64,000 bases of DNA from Pseudomonas delhiensis (GCF_900187975.1 NZ_FZPC01000012.1:1-64000), one strand, 5' to 3'. Counted from the first letter of the stretch, positions 1 to 10,653 are shown. Translations and numbers: made by a program. The notes: generated from the letters alone by a model not told the origin.

Positions 1-278
1 AGGTCCAGGTGGGTGCCCAGCGCCCACTGGTCGGTGTAGCGCGCGGTCTTGTCGTCGTCGTAGCCGCCGTGCAGGTTGCCCGCGGCCTCGCCGACGTAGT
101 CCAGCTTGAAGTCGTAGCCCTTCTCCAGCAGCTCGCTGCGGGTGCCGCCCCAGTCCCCCAGGCCCCATTTCGAATCGGCGGAAAAGGCCTCGTCGGCGCA
201 GGCCAGGCCATTCAGGCCGACGGCGCCCAGGGCGAGCAGGCAGCCCAGGGCGGGCCGGATCTTGTTGTTCTTATGCAT
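1..278 (-). CDS. oprB: Carbohydrate-selective porin OprB, N-terminal part, cut by window edge
   Basis: The gene reads leftwards off the window, so only about 92 residues are visible. It starts with ATG at 276-278. The first 29 residues form a Sec signal peptide (positive MHKNNK, hydrophobic core, A-C-A-D type end). The mature start contains GDWGGTR and then a KGYDFKLDYVGEAAGNL segment typical of OprB outer-membrane sugar porins. OprB admits glucose and other monosaccharides to the periplasm, where GltB binds them. It lies 36 bp downstream of gltK on the same strand, the order seen in P. aeruginosa, so it is probably the last gene of the glucose transport operon. Confidence 0.93.
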   Translation of the reverse strand, partial: MHKNNKIRPALGCLLALGAVGLNGLACADEAFSADSKWGLGDWGGTRSELLEKGYDFKLDYVGEAAGNLHGGYDDDKTARYTDQWALGTHLD

Positions 279-314
279 TGCTGACGTCCTCGTTGGTGGA
301 ATGCCTTGCGGCGT

Positions 315-1469
315 TCAGTGCTTGTGCCGGGCCAGCGGGGTGACCTTGGCCTCCCCCGCCCCGCCCGGCGCCTTGCGCAGGCGCTCGCCGCTCTGCGCGT
401 CGAACAGCAGTACCCGCGCCGGATCCAGGCGCAGCTTCAGCGTCGAGCCAAGGGCCGGCGCCGCGTCCGGGGCCAGGCGGCAGCAGACCTTGGCGCCGTT
501 GAGGGTGACGAAGGCCAGGGTGTCCGGGCCGGTGGGCTCCAGCACCTCGACCTCGGCACGCACGTCCACCAGGCCGTTGCCCGTCTCGGCCACGCCGATC
601 TGTTCCGGGCGCACGCCGAGGATCAGCTCGCGGCCCTCGACGCCTTCGGCGTCCAGCGCCAGGGGCAGTTCGCAGCGGTCCTGGCCGCTGTCCAGCAGGC
701 CGACCAGTTGGCCGCCCTGGCGCTGCACGCGCAGGGGGATGAAGTTCATCGGCGGCGAGCCGATGAAGCTGGCGACGAACAGGTTGGCCGGGTCGTTGTA
801 GATCTGCTGCGGGGTGCCGAACTGCTGGACGATGCCGTCCTTCATCACCGCCACCTTGTCGCCGAGGGTCATGGCCTCGATCTGGTCGTGGGTGACGTAG
901 ACCGTGGTGGTCTTCAGCCGCTGGTGCATCAGCTTGATCTCGGTGCGCATCTCCACGCGCAGCTTGGCGTCGAGGTTCGACAGCGGCTCGTCGAACAGGT
1001 AGATCTTCGGCCGCCGCGCCAGCGCCCGGCCCATGGCCACCCGCTGCTGCTGGCCGCCGGAAAGCTGCGAGGGCTTGCGCTGCAGCAGGTGCTCGATCTG
1101 CAGCAGCTTGGCGACCCGCGCCACCTCCTCGTCGATGGCGGCCTGGGGCATCTTGCGGATCTTCAGGCCGAAGGCGATGTTCTCGCGCACCGTCATGGTC
1201 GGGTACAGCGCGTAGGACTGGAACACCATGGCGATGTCGCGGTCCTTCGGGCTCATGCCGCTGATGTCCTGGCCGTCCACCAGGATGGCGCCGCCGCTGA
1301 TGGCCTCCAAGCCGGCGATGCAGTTCATCAGCGTGGACTTGCCGCAGCCGGACGGGCCGACCAGGATCAGGAACTCGCCGGACTCGATCGCCAGGTCGAT
1401 GGACTTCAGGGTGTCCGCCAGGCCGCTGCCGTAGGACTTGTGCAGGTTGCGCAGTTCGAGTGTTGCCAT
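315..1469 (-). CDS. gltK: Glucose/mannose ABC transporter ATPase GltK (MalK/UgpC type)
   Basis: A 384-residue ABC ATPase that powers sugar import from the periplasm. Walker A is GPSGCGKST near residue 38, the signature is LSGGQQQR near 136, and Walker B (IYLFDEP) follows at about 155. The His of the H-loop (YVTHDQ) is near 193. The region after about residue 235 is the TOBE/OB regulatory domain found in MalK-type importers. It is the fourth gene of gltB-gltF-gltG-gltK and begins 6 bp after the gltG stop, so translation is probably coupled. The single ATPase would act as a homodimer under GltF/GltG. No defects are seen. Confidence 0.95.
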   Translation of the reverse strand: MATLELRNLHKSYGSGLADTLKSIDLAIESGEFLILVGPSGCGKSTLMNCIAGLEAISGGAILVDGQDISGMSPKDRDIAMVFQSYALYPTMTVRENIAFGLKIRKMPQAAIDEEVARVAKLLQIEHLLQRKPSQLSGGQQQRVAMGRALARRPKIYLFDEPLSNLDAKLRVEMRTEIKLMHQRLKTTTVYVTHDQIEAMTLGDKVAVMKDGIVQQFGTPQQIYNDPANLFVASFIGSPPMNFIPLRVQRQGGQLVGLLDSGQDRCELPLALDAEGVEGRELILGVRPEQIGVAETGNGLVDVRAEVEVLEPTGPDTLAFVTLNGAKVCCRLAPDAAPALGSTLKLRLDPARVLLFDAQSGERLRKAPGGAGEAKVTPLARHKH

Positions 1470-1475
1470 GTCCGA

Positions 1476-2321
1476 TTACCCCTTGACCGCGCCGGCGGTC
1501 AGGCCGCGCACGAAATACTTTCCAGCCAGTACGTAGACGATCAGCGTCGGCAGCGCGGCGATCATCGCCGCGGCCATGTCGACGTTGTATTCCTTGACCC
1601 CGGTGCTGATGTTCACCAGGTTGTTCAGCGCCACAGTGATCGGCTGGGCATCGCCGCTGGCGAACACCACGCCGAAGAGGAAGTCGTTCCAGATCTGGGT
1701 GAACTGCCAGATCTGGCAGACCATCACGATGGGCGTGGACATTGGCATGAGGATGCGCGTGAAGATGGTGAAGAAGCCGGCGCCGTCGAGCCGCGCGGCC
1801 TTCACCAGGGCATCGGGGATGGCCACGAAGTAGTTGCGGAAGAACAGCGTGGTGAAGGCCAGGCCGTAGATGCAGTGGACGAGCACCAGGCCCGTGGTGG
1901 TGTTGGCCAGGCCGAGCTTGCCGAGGGTGAAGGACATCGGCAGGAGGATCACCTGGAACGGCAGGAAGCAGCCGAACAGCAGGGCGCCGAAGAACAGCTG
2001 CGAGCCGCGGAAGCGCCACATCGACAGCACGTAGCCGTTCAGCGCGCCGATGAAGGTGGAGATGAGCACGCCGGGGACCGTGATCTTCACCGAGTTCCAG
2101 AAGAAGTCGCCCACCGCGCCCCAGGCCTTCACCCAGCCGATCAGGGTGAACACCTCCGGCAGCGCCAGCAGGTTGCTGTTGCGGATGTCCTCGGGGCTCT
2201 TGAAGCTGGTCAGCAGCATCACCAGCAGCGGGATCAGGTACAGCGCCACGGCGCCCCAGAGGGTGGCGTGGACCGCCAGGCGGCCGAGGCTGAACCTCGG
2301 CCTGAAGGTCGCGTCACGCAT
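1476..2321 (-). CDS. gltG: Glucose ABC transporter permease GltG (MalG type)
   Basis: A 281-residue inner-membrane permease with about six hydrophobic segments. A first helix lies at residues 14-38 after the short N-terminal tail. The EAA loop that contacts the ATPase is near residue 175 (IPDALVKAARLDGAG). It belongs to the MalG/carbohydrate uptake permease family. Its start overlaps the end of gltF by 8 bp and its stop lies 6 bp before gltK, which is typical of a tightly coupled ABC operon. With GltF it forms the membrane channel for glucose. Confidence 0.93.
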   Translation of the reverse strand: MRDATFRPRFSLGRLAVHATLWGAVALYLIPLLVMLLTSFKSPEDIRNSNLLALPEVFTLIGWVKAWGAVGDFFWNSVKITVPGVLISTFIGALNGYVLSMWRFRGSQLFFGALLFGCFLPFQVILLPMSFTLGKLGLANTTTGLVLVHCIYGLAFTTLFFRNYFVAIPDALVKAARLDGAGFFTIFTRILMPMSTPIVMVCQIWQFTQIWNDFLFGVVFASGDAQPITVALNNLVNISTGVKEYNVDMAAAMIAALPTLIVYVLAGKYFVRGLTAGAVKG

Positions 2322-3237
2322 GGCGCTTGCCTCGCAGTTCGGAATACAGGTAGGGCACGACTATGGCCAGCACGGCGCCGAGCATCAGCATCGCGCTGGC
2401 CGCGCCCAGGCCCATCTGGCCGCGGGTGAAGGTGTGGGCGTACATGAACATCGCCGGCAGGTCGGAGGAATAGCCGGGGCCGCCGGCGGTCATCGCGGCG
2501 ACCAGGTCGAAGCTCTTGATGGCGATGTGCGCGAGGATCATCAGCGCGCTGAAGAACACCGGGCGCAGGCTCGGCAGGACGATGCGCAGGTAGATGGTCG
2601 GCAGGCTCGCGCCGTCCACCTGGGCGGCCCGCACGATGGCCGGGTCGACGCCGCGCAGGCCGGCGAGGAACAGCGCCATGACGAAGCCCGAGGCCTGCCA
2701 CACGGCGGCGATCACCAGGCAGTAGACCACGCGGTCCGGGTCCACCAGCCAGTCGAAGCGGAAGCCCGTCCAGCCCCAGTCGCGCAGCAGCTTGTCCAGG
2801 CCCAGGCCGGGGTTGAGCAGCCACTTCCAGGCGGTGCCGGTGACGATCATCGACAGCGCCATGGGGTACAGGTAGACGGTGCGGATGAAGCCCTCGCGGC
2901 GGATGCGCTGGTCCAGCAGCACGGCGAGGAACACGCCGAGCACCAGGCAGATGGCGATGAACAGGCCGCCGAACAGCAGCAGGTTGCGGCTCGCCACCCA
3001 CCAGCGGTCGTTGTCCCACAGGCGCAGGTACTGGCTGAGCCCCGCCCAGCCGTAGCTGGGCATGAAGCGCGAGTTGCTGAAGGACAGCAGCAGCGTCCAG
3101 CCGATGTAGCCGTACACGCAGACCAGCACCACGAGCATGCTCGGGGCCAGCACCAGTTTCGGCAGCCAGCGCTGCAGGCCGTCGAGCAGCGAGGCGCGCG
3201 GGGCTGCCGGATTCAGGGTCGGAGTTGAGGTCGCCAT
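2314..3237 (-). CDS. gltF: Glucose ABC transporter permease GltF (MalF/UgpA type)
   Basis: A 307-residue permease with an N-terminal cytoplasmic tail, a first membrane segment at about residues 29-52 and further helices through to the C-terminus. The EAA loop GVDPAIVRAAQVDGAS is near residue 201. It is a MalF/UgpA-type partner of GltG. It overlaps gltG by 8 bp and lies 102 bp downstream of gltB, a larger gap than elsewhere in the operon. Such a gap is common after binding-protein genes, which are expressed at higher levels. Confidence 0.93.
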   Translation of the reverse strand: MATSTPTLNPAAPRASLLDGLQRWLPKLVLAPSMLVVLVCVYGYIGWTLLLSFSNSRFMPSYGWAGLSQYLRLWDNDRWWVASRNLLLFGGLFIAICLVLGVFLAVLLDQRIRREGFIRTVYLYPMALSMIVTGTAWKWLLNPGLGLDKLLRDWGWTGFRFDWLVDPDRVVYCLVIAAVWQASGFVMALFLAGLRGVDPAIVRAAQVDGASLPTIYLRIVLPSLRPVFFSALMILAHIAIKSFDLVAAMTAGGPGYSSDLPAMFMYAHTFTRGQMGLGAASAMLMLGAVLAIVVPYLYSELRGKRHA

Positions 3238-3339
3238 GGGGTTTCTCGAGTGCGAGTGGAGCCGCCCGGAGCGCCAGGCTGCTCCAGAGTGGGTCGGCTG
3301 GGAGTCAGGCGGCGCCCGGCGAAAGGCGCCGCTCGCGGC

Positions 3340-4599
3340 TTACTGCGCGGCCGCCTCGATCGCCGCGTAGAGCTGCTGGGCAGCCTTCTGCGGGTCCGCG
3401 GAGGCGTCGTTGAAGAAGTTGGTCACCACGTCGAAGATGGCGCCCTGCACGTAGCTGGAGGCGGCCATGCTGTGAGCCATGCTCGGCACCAGGGTGCCGG
3501 CCGCGGAAGCCGCCTTGAAGTCCTTCATCGACTGCTGGGCGCAGGCGTCGAAGGGCGCCATGTCGGCGTCCAGGCGCACCGGGATGGAGCCCTTGGCCAG
3601 GTTGAAGTCCTTCTGGAACGCCGGGTCGAGCACCGCGCGGGCCAGGTCCTCCTGGGCCTTGCGGTTCTCGGCGTTGCTCAGTTTGAACATCACCAGGGAG
3701 TCGATGTTGTAGTCGAAGTCCTTCTGCGTGCCGGGGAACGGCAGGCACTGGTAGTCCTTGCCGGCGACCTTGCTGGCGGCGGTGAACTCGCTCTTGGCCC
3801 AGTCGCCCATGATCTGCATGCCGGCCTTGCCGTTGATGACCATGCTGGTGGCGACGTTCCACTCGCGGCCGGCGGCGTCGGCGTCGATGTAGCCGCGCAG
3901 TTTCTTCAGCGCGGTGAACACCTCGACCATCTGCGGCCCGGTGAGGGTCGCCTTGTCCTGCTCGACGAAGGCCTTGCGGTAGCCTTCGGGGCCCATCTTG
4001 CTGAGCACCAGGTTCTCGAACAGGGTGCCGTCCTGCCAGGGCTGGCTGCCATGGGCCAGGGCCACGAAGCCGGCGGCCTTGAGCTTGTCGGCGGCGGCGA
4101 AGAATTCGTCGAGGGTGGTCGGTGGGGTGGCGCCGGCCTTCTTGAACACGTCCGGGTTGATGTACAGCCAGTTCACCCGGTGCACGTTGACCGGCACGGC
4201 GACGTAGTCGCCCTGGTACTTCATGACCTGCGCCACCTGCGGCGGCAGCAACTGGTCCCACTTGCCCTCGGCGGCGACCTGGTTGAGGTCGGCGAGCAGG
4301 CCGAGCTGGCCCCACTCCTGGATGTCCGGCCCCTTGATCTGCGCGGCGGCCGGCGGGTTGCCGGACACGGCGCGGGTCTTCAGCACGGTCATGGCGGCCT
4401 CGCCACCGCCACCGGCGACGGCGAAATCCTTCCAGGTGTGTCCCTTGGCCTGGACCAGCTTCTTCAGGGTTTCCGCGGCGCGCGCTTCGCCGGGGGAAGT
4501 CCACCAGTGCAGGACTTCGACCTCGCCGGCGTGGGCCAGGGGGGAGAGACAGAAGGAAGAGAGACAGACAGCGACGGAAAGGCGGCGGAGCGCATTCAT
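3340..4599 (-). CDS. gltB: Periplasmic glucose-binding protein GltB
   Basis: Extracellular solute-binding protein family 1, 419 residues from the chosen ATG at 4597-4599. A longer frame reaches back to 4719, but its extra 40 residues are polar and would bury the signal peptide. The chosen start gives [20 protein letters not shown] followed by an AHA cleavage site. The mature protein opens with [10 protein letters not shown], typical of sugar-binding proteins of this group. It captures glucose delivered by OprB and passes it to GltFG. It is the first gene of the operon. In P. aeruginosa the operon is under GltR/GtrS control, whose genes lie just upstream here. Confidence 0.94.
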   Translation of the reverse strand: MNALRRLSVAVCLSSFCLSPLAHAGEVEVLHWWTSPGEARAAETLKKLVQAKGHTWKDFAVAGGGGEAAMTVLKTRAVSGNPPAAAQIKGPDIQEWGQLGLLADLNQVAAEGKWDQLLPPQVAQVMKYQGDYVAVPVNVHRVNWLYINPDVFKKAGATPPTTLDEFFAAADKLKAAGFVALAHGSQPWQDGTLFENLVLSKMGPEGYRKAFVEQDKATLTGPQMVEVFTALKKLRGYIDADAAGREWNVATSMVINGKAGMQIMGDWAKSEFTAASKVAGKDYQCLPFPGTQKDFDYNIDSLVMFKLSNAENRKAQEDLARAVLDPAFQKDFNLAKGSIPVRLDADMAPFDACAQQSMKDFKAASAAGTLVPSMAHSMAASSYVQGAIFDVVTNFFNDASADPQKAAQQLYAAIEAAAQ

Positions 4600-4766
4600 G
4601 GAGGAAGACCTGTTCTTGTTATTCGGGGCAAGTCTGCGCTTGCGGTAGTCCGAGTCTATCCAAGGCATTTCCTGCTCCGGGTAACGAAGCGATCTTGGAT
4701 TGTCACGAGGTGGTGACATTGGGGGTCCTTGTCGGGGTTGTGGTGTGAGGGTTGAAGAGCCAAGAG

Positions 4767-4803
4767 CCCCTCTCCCCAGCCCTCTCCCGCAAGCGGGAGA
4801 GGG
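4767..4803. repeat. Palindromic repeat, left-type copy of a MITE-like unit
   Basis: A direct CCCTCTCCCC copy is followed by a hairpin (4780-4790 pairing with 4793-4803, 11 bp). The same arrangement recurs at 5312-5347 and 26306-26340. After it come CCGTTCGGTG (4806-4815) and GAGTTAGCCGGC (from 4831), motifs also found inside the 26.3-kb unit. With the copy at 4891-4914 it frames one unit upstream of gltB. The gap 4600-4902 otherwise holds only the expected gltB promoter region, in which I cannot place boxes with confidence. Confidence 0.85.
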
Positions 4804-4890
4804 AGCCGTTCGGTGTCAGGCGGCATCATGGAGTTAGCCGGCGGTATTTGGTTTGAGGATGACTCTTGACCTGTCGCCGCTCAGGACAAG

Positions 4891-4914
4891 CCCCCTCTCC
4901 CTTCAGGGAGAGGG
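4891..4914. repeat. Palindromic repeat, right-type copy, containing the stop codon of the DUF559 gene
   Basis: A 10-bp stem (4893-4902 with 4905-4914) and a 2-nt loop. The TGA of the DUF559 gene (4903-4905, minus strand) lies at the centre of this hairpin, so the last residues of that protein are written by the repeat. In a complete right end (26430-26464) the hairpin is followed by CTGGGGAGAGGG. Here it continues as CTGCGG into coding sequence. It could also work as a transcription terminator for the gene. Confidence 0.85.
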
Positions 4915-5256
4915 CTGCGGACTCGAATCGAGCGCCAGGCGTATCGCCTCGAGCACCGAATCCATCCTCAACAGCACGTCATGGTTCCAGAACCGTAGCA
5001 CCTGGAAACCCCTGGTGCAGAGCCAAGCGTCTCGCTCCAGGTCGGAAGCAGAGCCCAAGTGCTGGCTGCCGTCGAGTTCGATAACCAGCATGTGTTCAAG
5101 GCAGACGAAATCGACGATGTAGTGGCCTATGACTTTCTGGCGCCTGAATTTCAGGCCCATGAAGCGGTAGGCACGGAGTCGTTGCCACAGGGCGCGTTCA
5201 GCGTCGGTCTGGTCCTTGCGGAGTTGGCGGGAGAAGTCTAGGTATGAGGGGGACAT
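4903..5256 (-). CDS. DUF559 protein (Vsr/PD-(D/E)XK nuclease-like), repeat-associated
   Basis: A 117-residue protein from ATG at 5254-5256, preceded by a good AGGAG. The core matches DUF559: RRQKVIGHYIVDFVCLE and then VIELDGSQH. The D...ExD arrangement is that of the Vsr-like branch of PD-(D/E)XK endonucleases, so a DNA nick or cleavage role is possible but unproven. The N-terminal part (LRKDQTDAERALWQRLR) is the usual helical start of the family. The C-terminus ends in SSPQPSP, encoded by the palindromic repeat at 4891-4914. Another repeat copy lies 55 bp upstream of the start. The gene breaks the synteny between gltB and gtrS, so I regard it as an insertion. It is unlikely to take part in sugar uptake. 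Confidence 0.85.
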   Translation of the reverse strand: MSPSYLDFSRQLRKDQTDAERALWQRLRAYRFMGLKFRRQKVIGHYIVDFVCLEHMLVIELDGSQHLGSASDLERDAWLCTRGFQVLRFWNHDVLLRMDSVLEAIRLALDSSPQPSP

Positions 5257-5311
5257 CCTTGATCTCCTTTTCTTGTGAGATCAGGGAAGTTACTAAGCTC
5301 GGGTTGAAGAG

Positions 5312-5347
5312 CCCCTCTCCCCAGCCCTCTCCCTGAAGGGAGAGGGG
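5312..5347. repeat. Palindromic repeat, left-type copy upstream of the DUF559 gene
   Basis: Same sequence as 4767-4803 except for the hairpin tip, and the same GGTTGAAGAG lead-in (5302-5311 compared with 4750-4759). A GGAGTACGCCGGCAAC motif follows near 5372 and resembles the core motif of the other units. The DUF559 gene is therefore bracketed by a right-type and a left-type copy. The gap 5257-5414 holds this repeat and nothing else I recognise. Confidence 0.85.
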
Positions 5348-5414
5348 GCTGTCCTCTGCAGGATGCGATTACGGAGTACGCCGGCAACATCGGAGTCGAA
5401 TGGAAGAACACTCC

Positions 5415-6863
5415 TTACTCGACAACCAGCCTAGGTAAACGCAACGTCACCCGCAGCCCCCCTTCCCGCCTGTTCCGCAGACTCACCTCCCCGCCATGGG
5501 TATGCGCGATATTCCTCGCGATGCCCAAACCCAGCCCATACCCCTGCCCCCGCTGCGACAAGCGCACCCGCGGTTCGAACACCTGTTCCAGGCGCTGTTC
5601 CGGCACCCCGGGGCCCTCGTCGTCGACGTGCACGAGCAGCGCTTCGGTGCCGTCCTCGACGTGCAGTTGCGCGCGCTGGCCGTACTTCAGGGCGTTGTCC
5701 AGCAGGTTGCCGATGCAGCGGCGCAGGGCCAGGGGCTTGCCGGGATAGGGTTCGCCCGCCTCCCCTACCAGCTTCACGCGGCCGTCCGCCAGGTAGGGGC
5801 CGGCGACGTGCTGCAGCAACTGGTTGATGTCCACCGGCTCGATGTTCTCGTGGATGTCGGTGTCCTTCACGCACTGCAGGGCGCCCTTGACCAGCAGTTC
5901 AAGCTCGTCGAGGTCCTGGTTCAGCTTGGCGCGCTGCGGCTCGTCTTCCAGCAGTTCGACGCGCAGGCGCAGGCGGGTGATGGGGGTGCGCAGGTCGTGG
6001 GAGATGGCGCTGAACAGCTGGCCGCGCTCGCTGAGGTAGCGGTCGATGCTCTCGCGCATGGTGTTGAAGGCGCGGCTGACCTCCACCAGCTCGCGGGCGC
6101 CGCGCTCTTCCAGCGGCGCCGCCGGGCTGCCCAGGGCCACTTCGCGGGCGGCGCGGGCCAGGCGTTTCAGCGGGCGGCTCTGCTGGTGCACCAGCAGGCC
6201 GGCGAACAGCAGCAGCAACAGGCTGGTCAGGCCGATGGAAAGGATCTGCTGCGGCTGCAGCGCCTCGGGTTCCAGGCTGACGTAGGGGGCCGGCATCAGG
6301 CTGGCGATGTAGAGCCATTCGTTCTCGCCGATGCGGATCTGCGTCACCAGCACCGGCGGGTTCACCGGCTCCAGGGTCAGCGCGTAGTGGGCCCAGGAGC
6401 GCGGCAACTCCTCCAGCTTCAACTGGCTGTTGAACAGGCGCAGGTCGTCCGGGGCGACGAATTCCACCTCCAGCTCCACGTCCCTGCCCAGCCTCTGGTG
6501 CAGCACGTCGCTGACGATATCCAGCACCGCCTGTTTGTTCGGCGTGTCCGGCAGGCTCTGCATCTGCAGCGGGCGCTCGTTGAGCGAGACGAAGAAGCGC
6601 GTGCCGCCCATGCTGCGCAGCTGGTCCAGCACCAGCGGGCGGTAGCCGATGGGCAGCGAGCGGAAGTAGCTGACGCTGGCGGCCATGGAATAGGCCAGGC
6701 TGCGCGAGCTGGTGAGCAGGCCCTCGCGCTGGCTGGAGCGCAGGTGCGAGAGCCAGAACAGGCTGGACAGGCCCTGGGCGACGAGGATCGCCAGCAGCGT
6801 CAGCAGCAGCATGCGCCCCAGCAGCGAGCGCGGGACGAGCGACCAGCGCCGCCGTTCAGCCAT
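5415..6863 (-). CDS. gtrS: Glucose-responsive sensor histidine kinase GtrS
   Basis: An inner-membrane sensor kinase of 482 residues. A membrane segment lies at about residues 12-35, a periplasmic sensor region at about 36-195 and a second membrane segment at about 198-220, followed by HAMP. The phospho-acceptor motif is FSAISHDLRTPITRLRLR near residue 285. The N box is NLLDNALKYG, G1 is DEGPGVP and G2 is GYGLGLGIA. In P. aeruginosa GtrS senses 2-ketogluconate and 6-phosphogluconate and drives GltR. The gene overlaps gltR by 8 bp and is last in the edd-glk-gltR-gtrS series. Confidence 0.92.
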   Translation of the reverse strand: MAERRRWSLVPRSLLGRMLLLTLLAILVAQGLSSLFWLSHLRSSQREGLLTSSRSLAYSMAASVSYFRSLPIGYRPLVLDQLRSMGGTRFFVSLNERPLQMQSLPDTPNKQAVLDIVSDVLHQRLGRDVELEVEFVAPDDLRLFNSQLKLEELPRSWAHYALTLEPVNPPVLVTQIRIGENEWLYIASLMPAPYVSLEPEALQPQQILSIGLTSLLLLLFAGLLVHQQSRPLKRLARAAREVALGSPAAPLEERGARELVEVSRAFNTMRESIDRYLSERGQLFSAISHDLRTPITRLRLRVELLEDEPQRAKLNQDLDELELLVKGALQCVKDTDIHENIEPVDINQLLQHVAGPYLADGRVKLVGEAGEPYPGKPLALRRCIGNLLDNALKYGQRAQLHVEDGTEALLVHVDDEGPGVPEQRLEQVFEPRVRLSQRGQGYGLGLGIARNIAHTHGGEVSLRNRREGGLRVTLRLPRLVVE

Positions 6864-7590
6864 TGCCCAGCCGATGCGGGCGGACCTGGGCCGCCAGCAG
6901 GTAGCCGCTGCCGCGCACGGTCTGGATCAGCCGCGGCGCCTTGCCGGTGTCGCGCAGGCGCTGGCGCAGGCGGCTCACCGCCATGTCGACGATGCGCTCC
7001 AGCGGCCCGACCTCGCGGCCGCGGGTGGCGTTGCCGATGGTGTCGCGGTCGAGGATCTGTTGCGGGTGGTCGAGGAACAGCTTGAGCAGGGCGAAGTCGG
7101 CGCCGCTGAGGAAGAACTCCTCGCCGTCCTCGTGGAACAGCCGGTGGCTGACCGTGTCCAGGCGCCAGTCGTCGAAGGCCAGCACCTCGCCGCCGCGCAC
7201 CTGGGTGAACTGCGCGCGGCGCAGCAGGGCCTTGATCCGCGCCAGCAGCTCGCGCGGGCTGAAGGGCTTGCCCAGGTAGTCGTCGGCGCCCAGTTCCAGG
7301 CCGATCACCCGGTCGGCCTCGTCGGAGCTGGCGGTGAGCATGATCACCGGCATGCAGGCCAAGCGCTGGTGCGAGCGGATCCAGCGGCACAGGCTGAAAC
7401 CGTCCTCGTCGGGCAGCATCACGTCGAGGATCGCCAGGGCGGCCTCCTCCTCCAGCAGCGCCTGGCGGAAGGCCGTGCCGTCGGCGGCGCTGCGCACCTG
7501 GAAGCCGGCGCGGCTCAGGTAGGCCTCCAGCAGCTCGCGGATTTCCTGGTCGTCATCCACCAGCAGGATGGATTTGGCGGGTGCGTTCAC
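6856..7590 (-). CDS. gltR: Response regulator GltR (OmpR family), GtrS partner
   Basis: 244 residues: receiver domain at about 1-125 and winged-helix DNA-binding domain at about 140-235. Acidic pocket DDD at 12-14, phospho-acceptor Asp in LAILDVMLPDEDG near residue 56, and conserved Lys in LGKPFSPREL near 107. The start is GTG (7588-7590) with AAGGG seven bases upstream. An ATG just before it is out of frame. In P. aeruginosa GltR controls the glucose transport genes and oprB, which lie next to it here. It follows glk by 42 bp. Confidence 0.92.
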   Translation of the reverse strand: MNAPAKSILLVDDDQEIRELLEAYLSRAGFQVRSAADGTAFRQALLEEEAALAILDVMLPDEDGFSLCRWIRSHQRLACMPVIMLTASSDEADRVIGLELGADDYLGKPFSPRELLARIKALLRRAQFTQVRGGEVLAFDDWRLDTVSHRLFHEDGEEFFLSGADFALLKLFLDHPQQILDRDTIGNATRGREVGPLERIVDMAVSRLRQRLRDTGKAPRLIQTVRGSGYLLAAQVRPHRLGNG

Positions 7591-7632
7591 GGGGCATCCC
7601 TTGTCGTTGTTCTGGTTGTTGCCGTTGCTCGT

Positions 7633-8631
7633 TCAGGCTTTTGCCAGCAGCGCCTGCTCCAGGGCCACGCCGGCGCCGAACAGGCCCGGGTGGCTGGCGG
7701 TCATCACCCACACCGGCACGCGGCTCAGGTAGGGGCCGCTGGTCTTGCCGCGGGCGCAGAAGGCGTCGGCGAAGCCGCTGCGCTGAAAGCGTTCGAGGAA
7801 GCGCGGGACTATCCCGCCGGTGATGTACACGCCGCCCAGGGCGCCAACCGTCATCACCGCGTTGCCGGCGACCCGCGCCAGCCACACGAAGAAATGCTCC
7901 AGCACCGCGTCGCAGTAAGCGTCGCCGGCCAGGGCGCGCTCGCCGATCTGCGCCGCGGACAGCGCCAGCGGCTCGATGCCGTCGACCTTGCAGCTGGCCT
8001 GGTAGATGTTTTCCAGGCCGCTGCCGGAGAGAGCGCGCTCGGCCGAAACGTGGCCGTACTTCTCGCGCAGTTGCTGCCAGATGGCGAAGTCGCGCTCGCC
8101 GGTCACCGGCAGGTCGACGTGGCCACCCTCGCAGGGCAGCACGTCCCAGCCGCCACCGGGCGTCGGCACCAGGCTGCCGACGCCCAGGCCGGTGCCGGGG
8201 CCGATGATCAGCTTGGCGCGGCCCGGCAGGGCCTCGCCGGCGCGCACCTGCACCAGGTCCTCGTCACCCAGGCGCGAGGCGGCCCAGGCCATGGTGCTGA
8301 AGTCGTTGACCAGCAGCAGGTGGCTCAGGCCCAGCTCGGCGCGGAAGGCGTCGCGCCTGATGACCCAATGGTTGTTGGTGAAGCGGAAGTCCGCCTCGCC
8401 CACCGGGCCGGCGCAGGCCAGGCAGACGCTGTGGATGGCGCCGAGCGGCTGGCCGACGCGCTGCAGGTATTCGCGCACGGCGTCTTCCGGGCGCGGGTAG
8501 TCGGCGCAGGCCAGCACTTCGATGGCCTCCAGGCGCTGCTCGCGCCAGAGGGCGAAGCGGGCGTTGGTCCCGCCGATGTCGCCGACCAGCGCGATGCCGG
8601 CCGGTGCTTGGGGTTTATTGTTGGAATTCAT
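7633..8631 (-). CDS. glk: Glucokinase
   Basis: 332 residues. The frame extends further upstream, but the ATG at 8629-8631 ([10 protein letters not shown]) puts the ATP-binding [14 protein letters not shown] near the N-terminus as in bacterial glucokinases. Other landmarks are the second phosphate loop [11 protein letters not shown] near residue 135 and EGGHVDLPV near 160, with the sugar-binding Glu and His. It phosphorylates glucose imported by GltBFGK to glucose 6-phosphate for the Entner-Doudoroff pathway. It lies 67 bp after edd and 42 bp before gltR on the same strand, probably cotranscribed. Confidence 0.95.
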   Translation of the reverse strand: MNSNNKPQAPAGIALVGDIGGTNARFALWREQRLEAIEVLACADYPRPEDAVREYLQRVGQPLGAIHSVCLACAGPVGEADFRFTNNHWVIRRDAFRAELGLSHLLLVNDFSTMAWAASRLGDEDLVQVRAGEALPGRAKLIIGPGTGLGVGSLVPTPGGGWDVLPCEGGHVDLPVTGERDFAIWQQLREKYGHVSAERALSGSGLENIYQASCKVDGIEPLALSAAQIGERALAGDAYCDAVLEHFFVWLARVAGNAVMTVGALGGVYITGGIVPRFLERFQRSGFADAFCARGKTSGPYLSRVPVWVMTASHPGLFGAGVALEQALLAKA

Positions 8632-8698
8632 CGCAAGCTCGGGCAGCTGAAAGGTTTGAGCGGACTCCAGGAGGCGAATGCTCCGCCAAGCATGGCCC

Positions 8699-10525
<1,827 letters not shown>

Positions 10526-10551
10526 GGCAGCATTCTCCTGCAGACTAACGA

Positions 10552-10566
10552 TTGTTGTTTTTACAA
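10552..10566. promoter_or_regulatory. HexR operator between edd and gapA
   Basis: TTGT-N7-ACAA, a full match to the published Pseudomonas HexR site. It lies between the divergent edd (start 10525) and gapA (start 10654), two known HexR targets. HexR is released by KDPG, so Entner-Doudoroff flux would induce both. On the gapA side, TTGACG at 10600-10605 could be a -35 box, but no convincing -10 follows at the right distance. Confidence 0.85.
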
Positions 10567-10653
10567 CATAATCATCGGTTAAAGGATATTTACTTTTGTT
10601 TGACGAAAAAATTTAATGGTTTTTACCACAAAAACACAAAAGAGACGACCTCC

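Noticed and set aside
306-2429. Very long open frames opposite the glt genes and most other genes (for example 306-2429 plus)
   Set aside because: GC-rich codon bias opens the antisense frames. The products are His-, Gln- and Arg-rich and show no domain, while the opposite strand has clear families.
10600-10628. Sigma-70 promoter for gapA from TTGACG
   Set aside because: No -10 hexamer with an acceptable match lies 16-18 bases downstream; TTTACC at 10623 is too weak to list.
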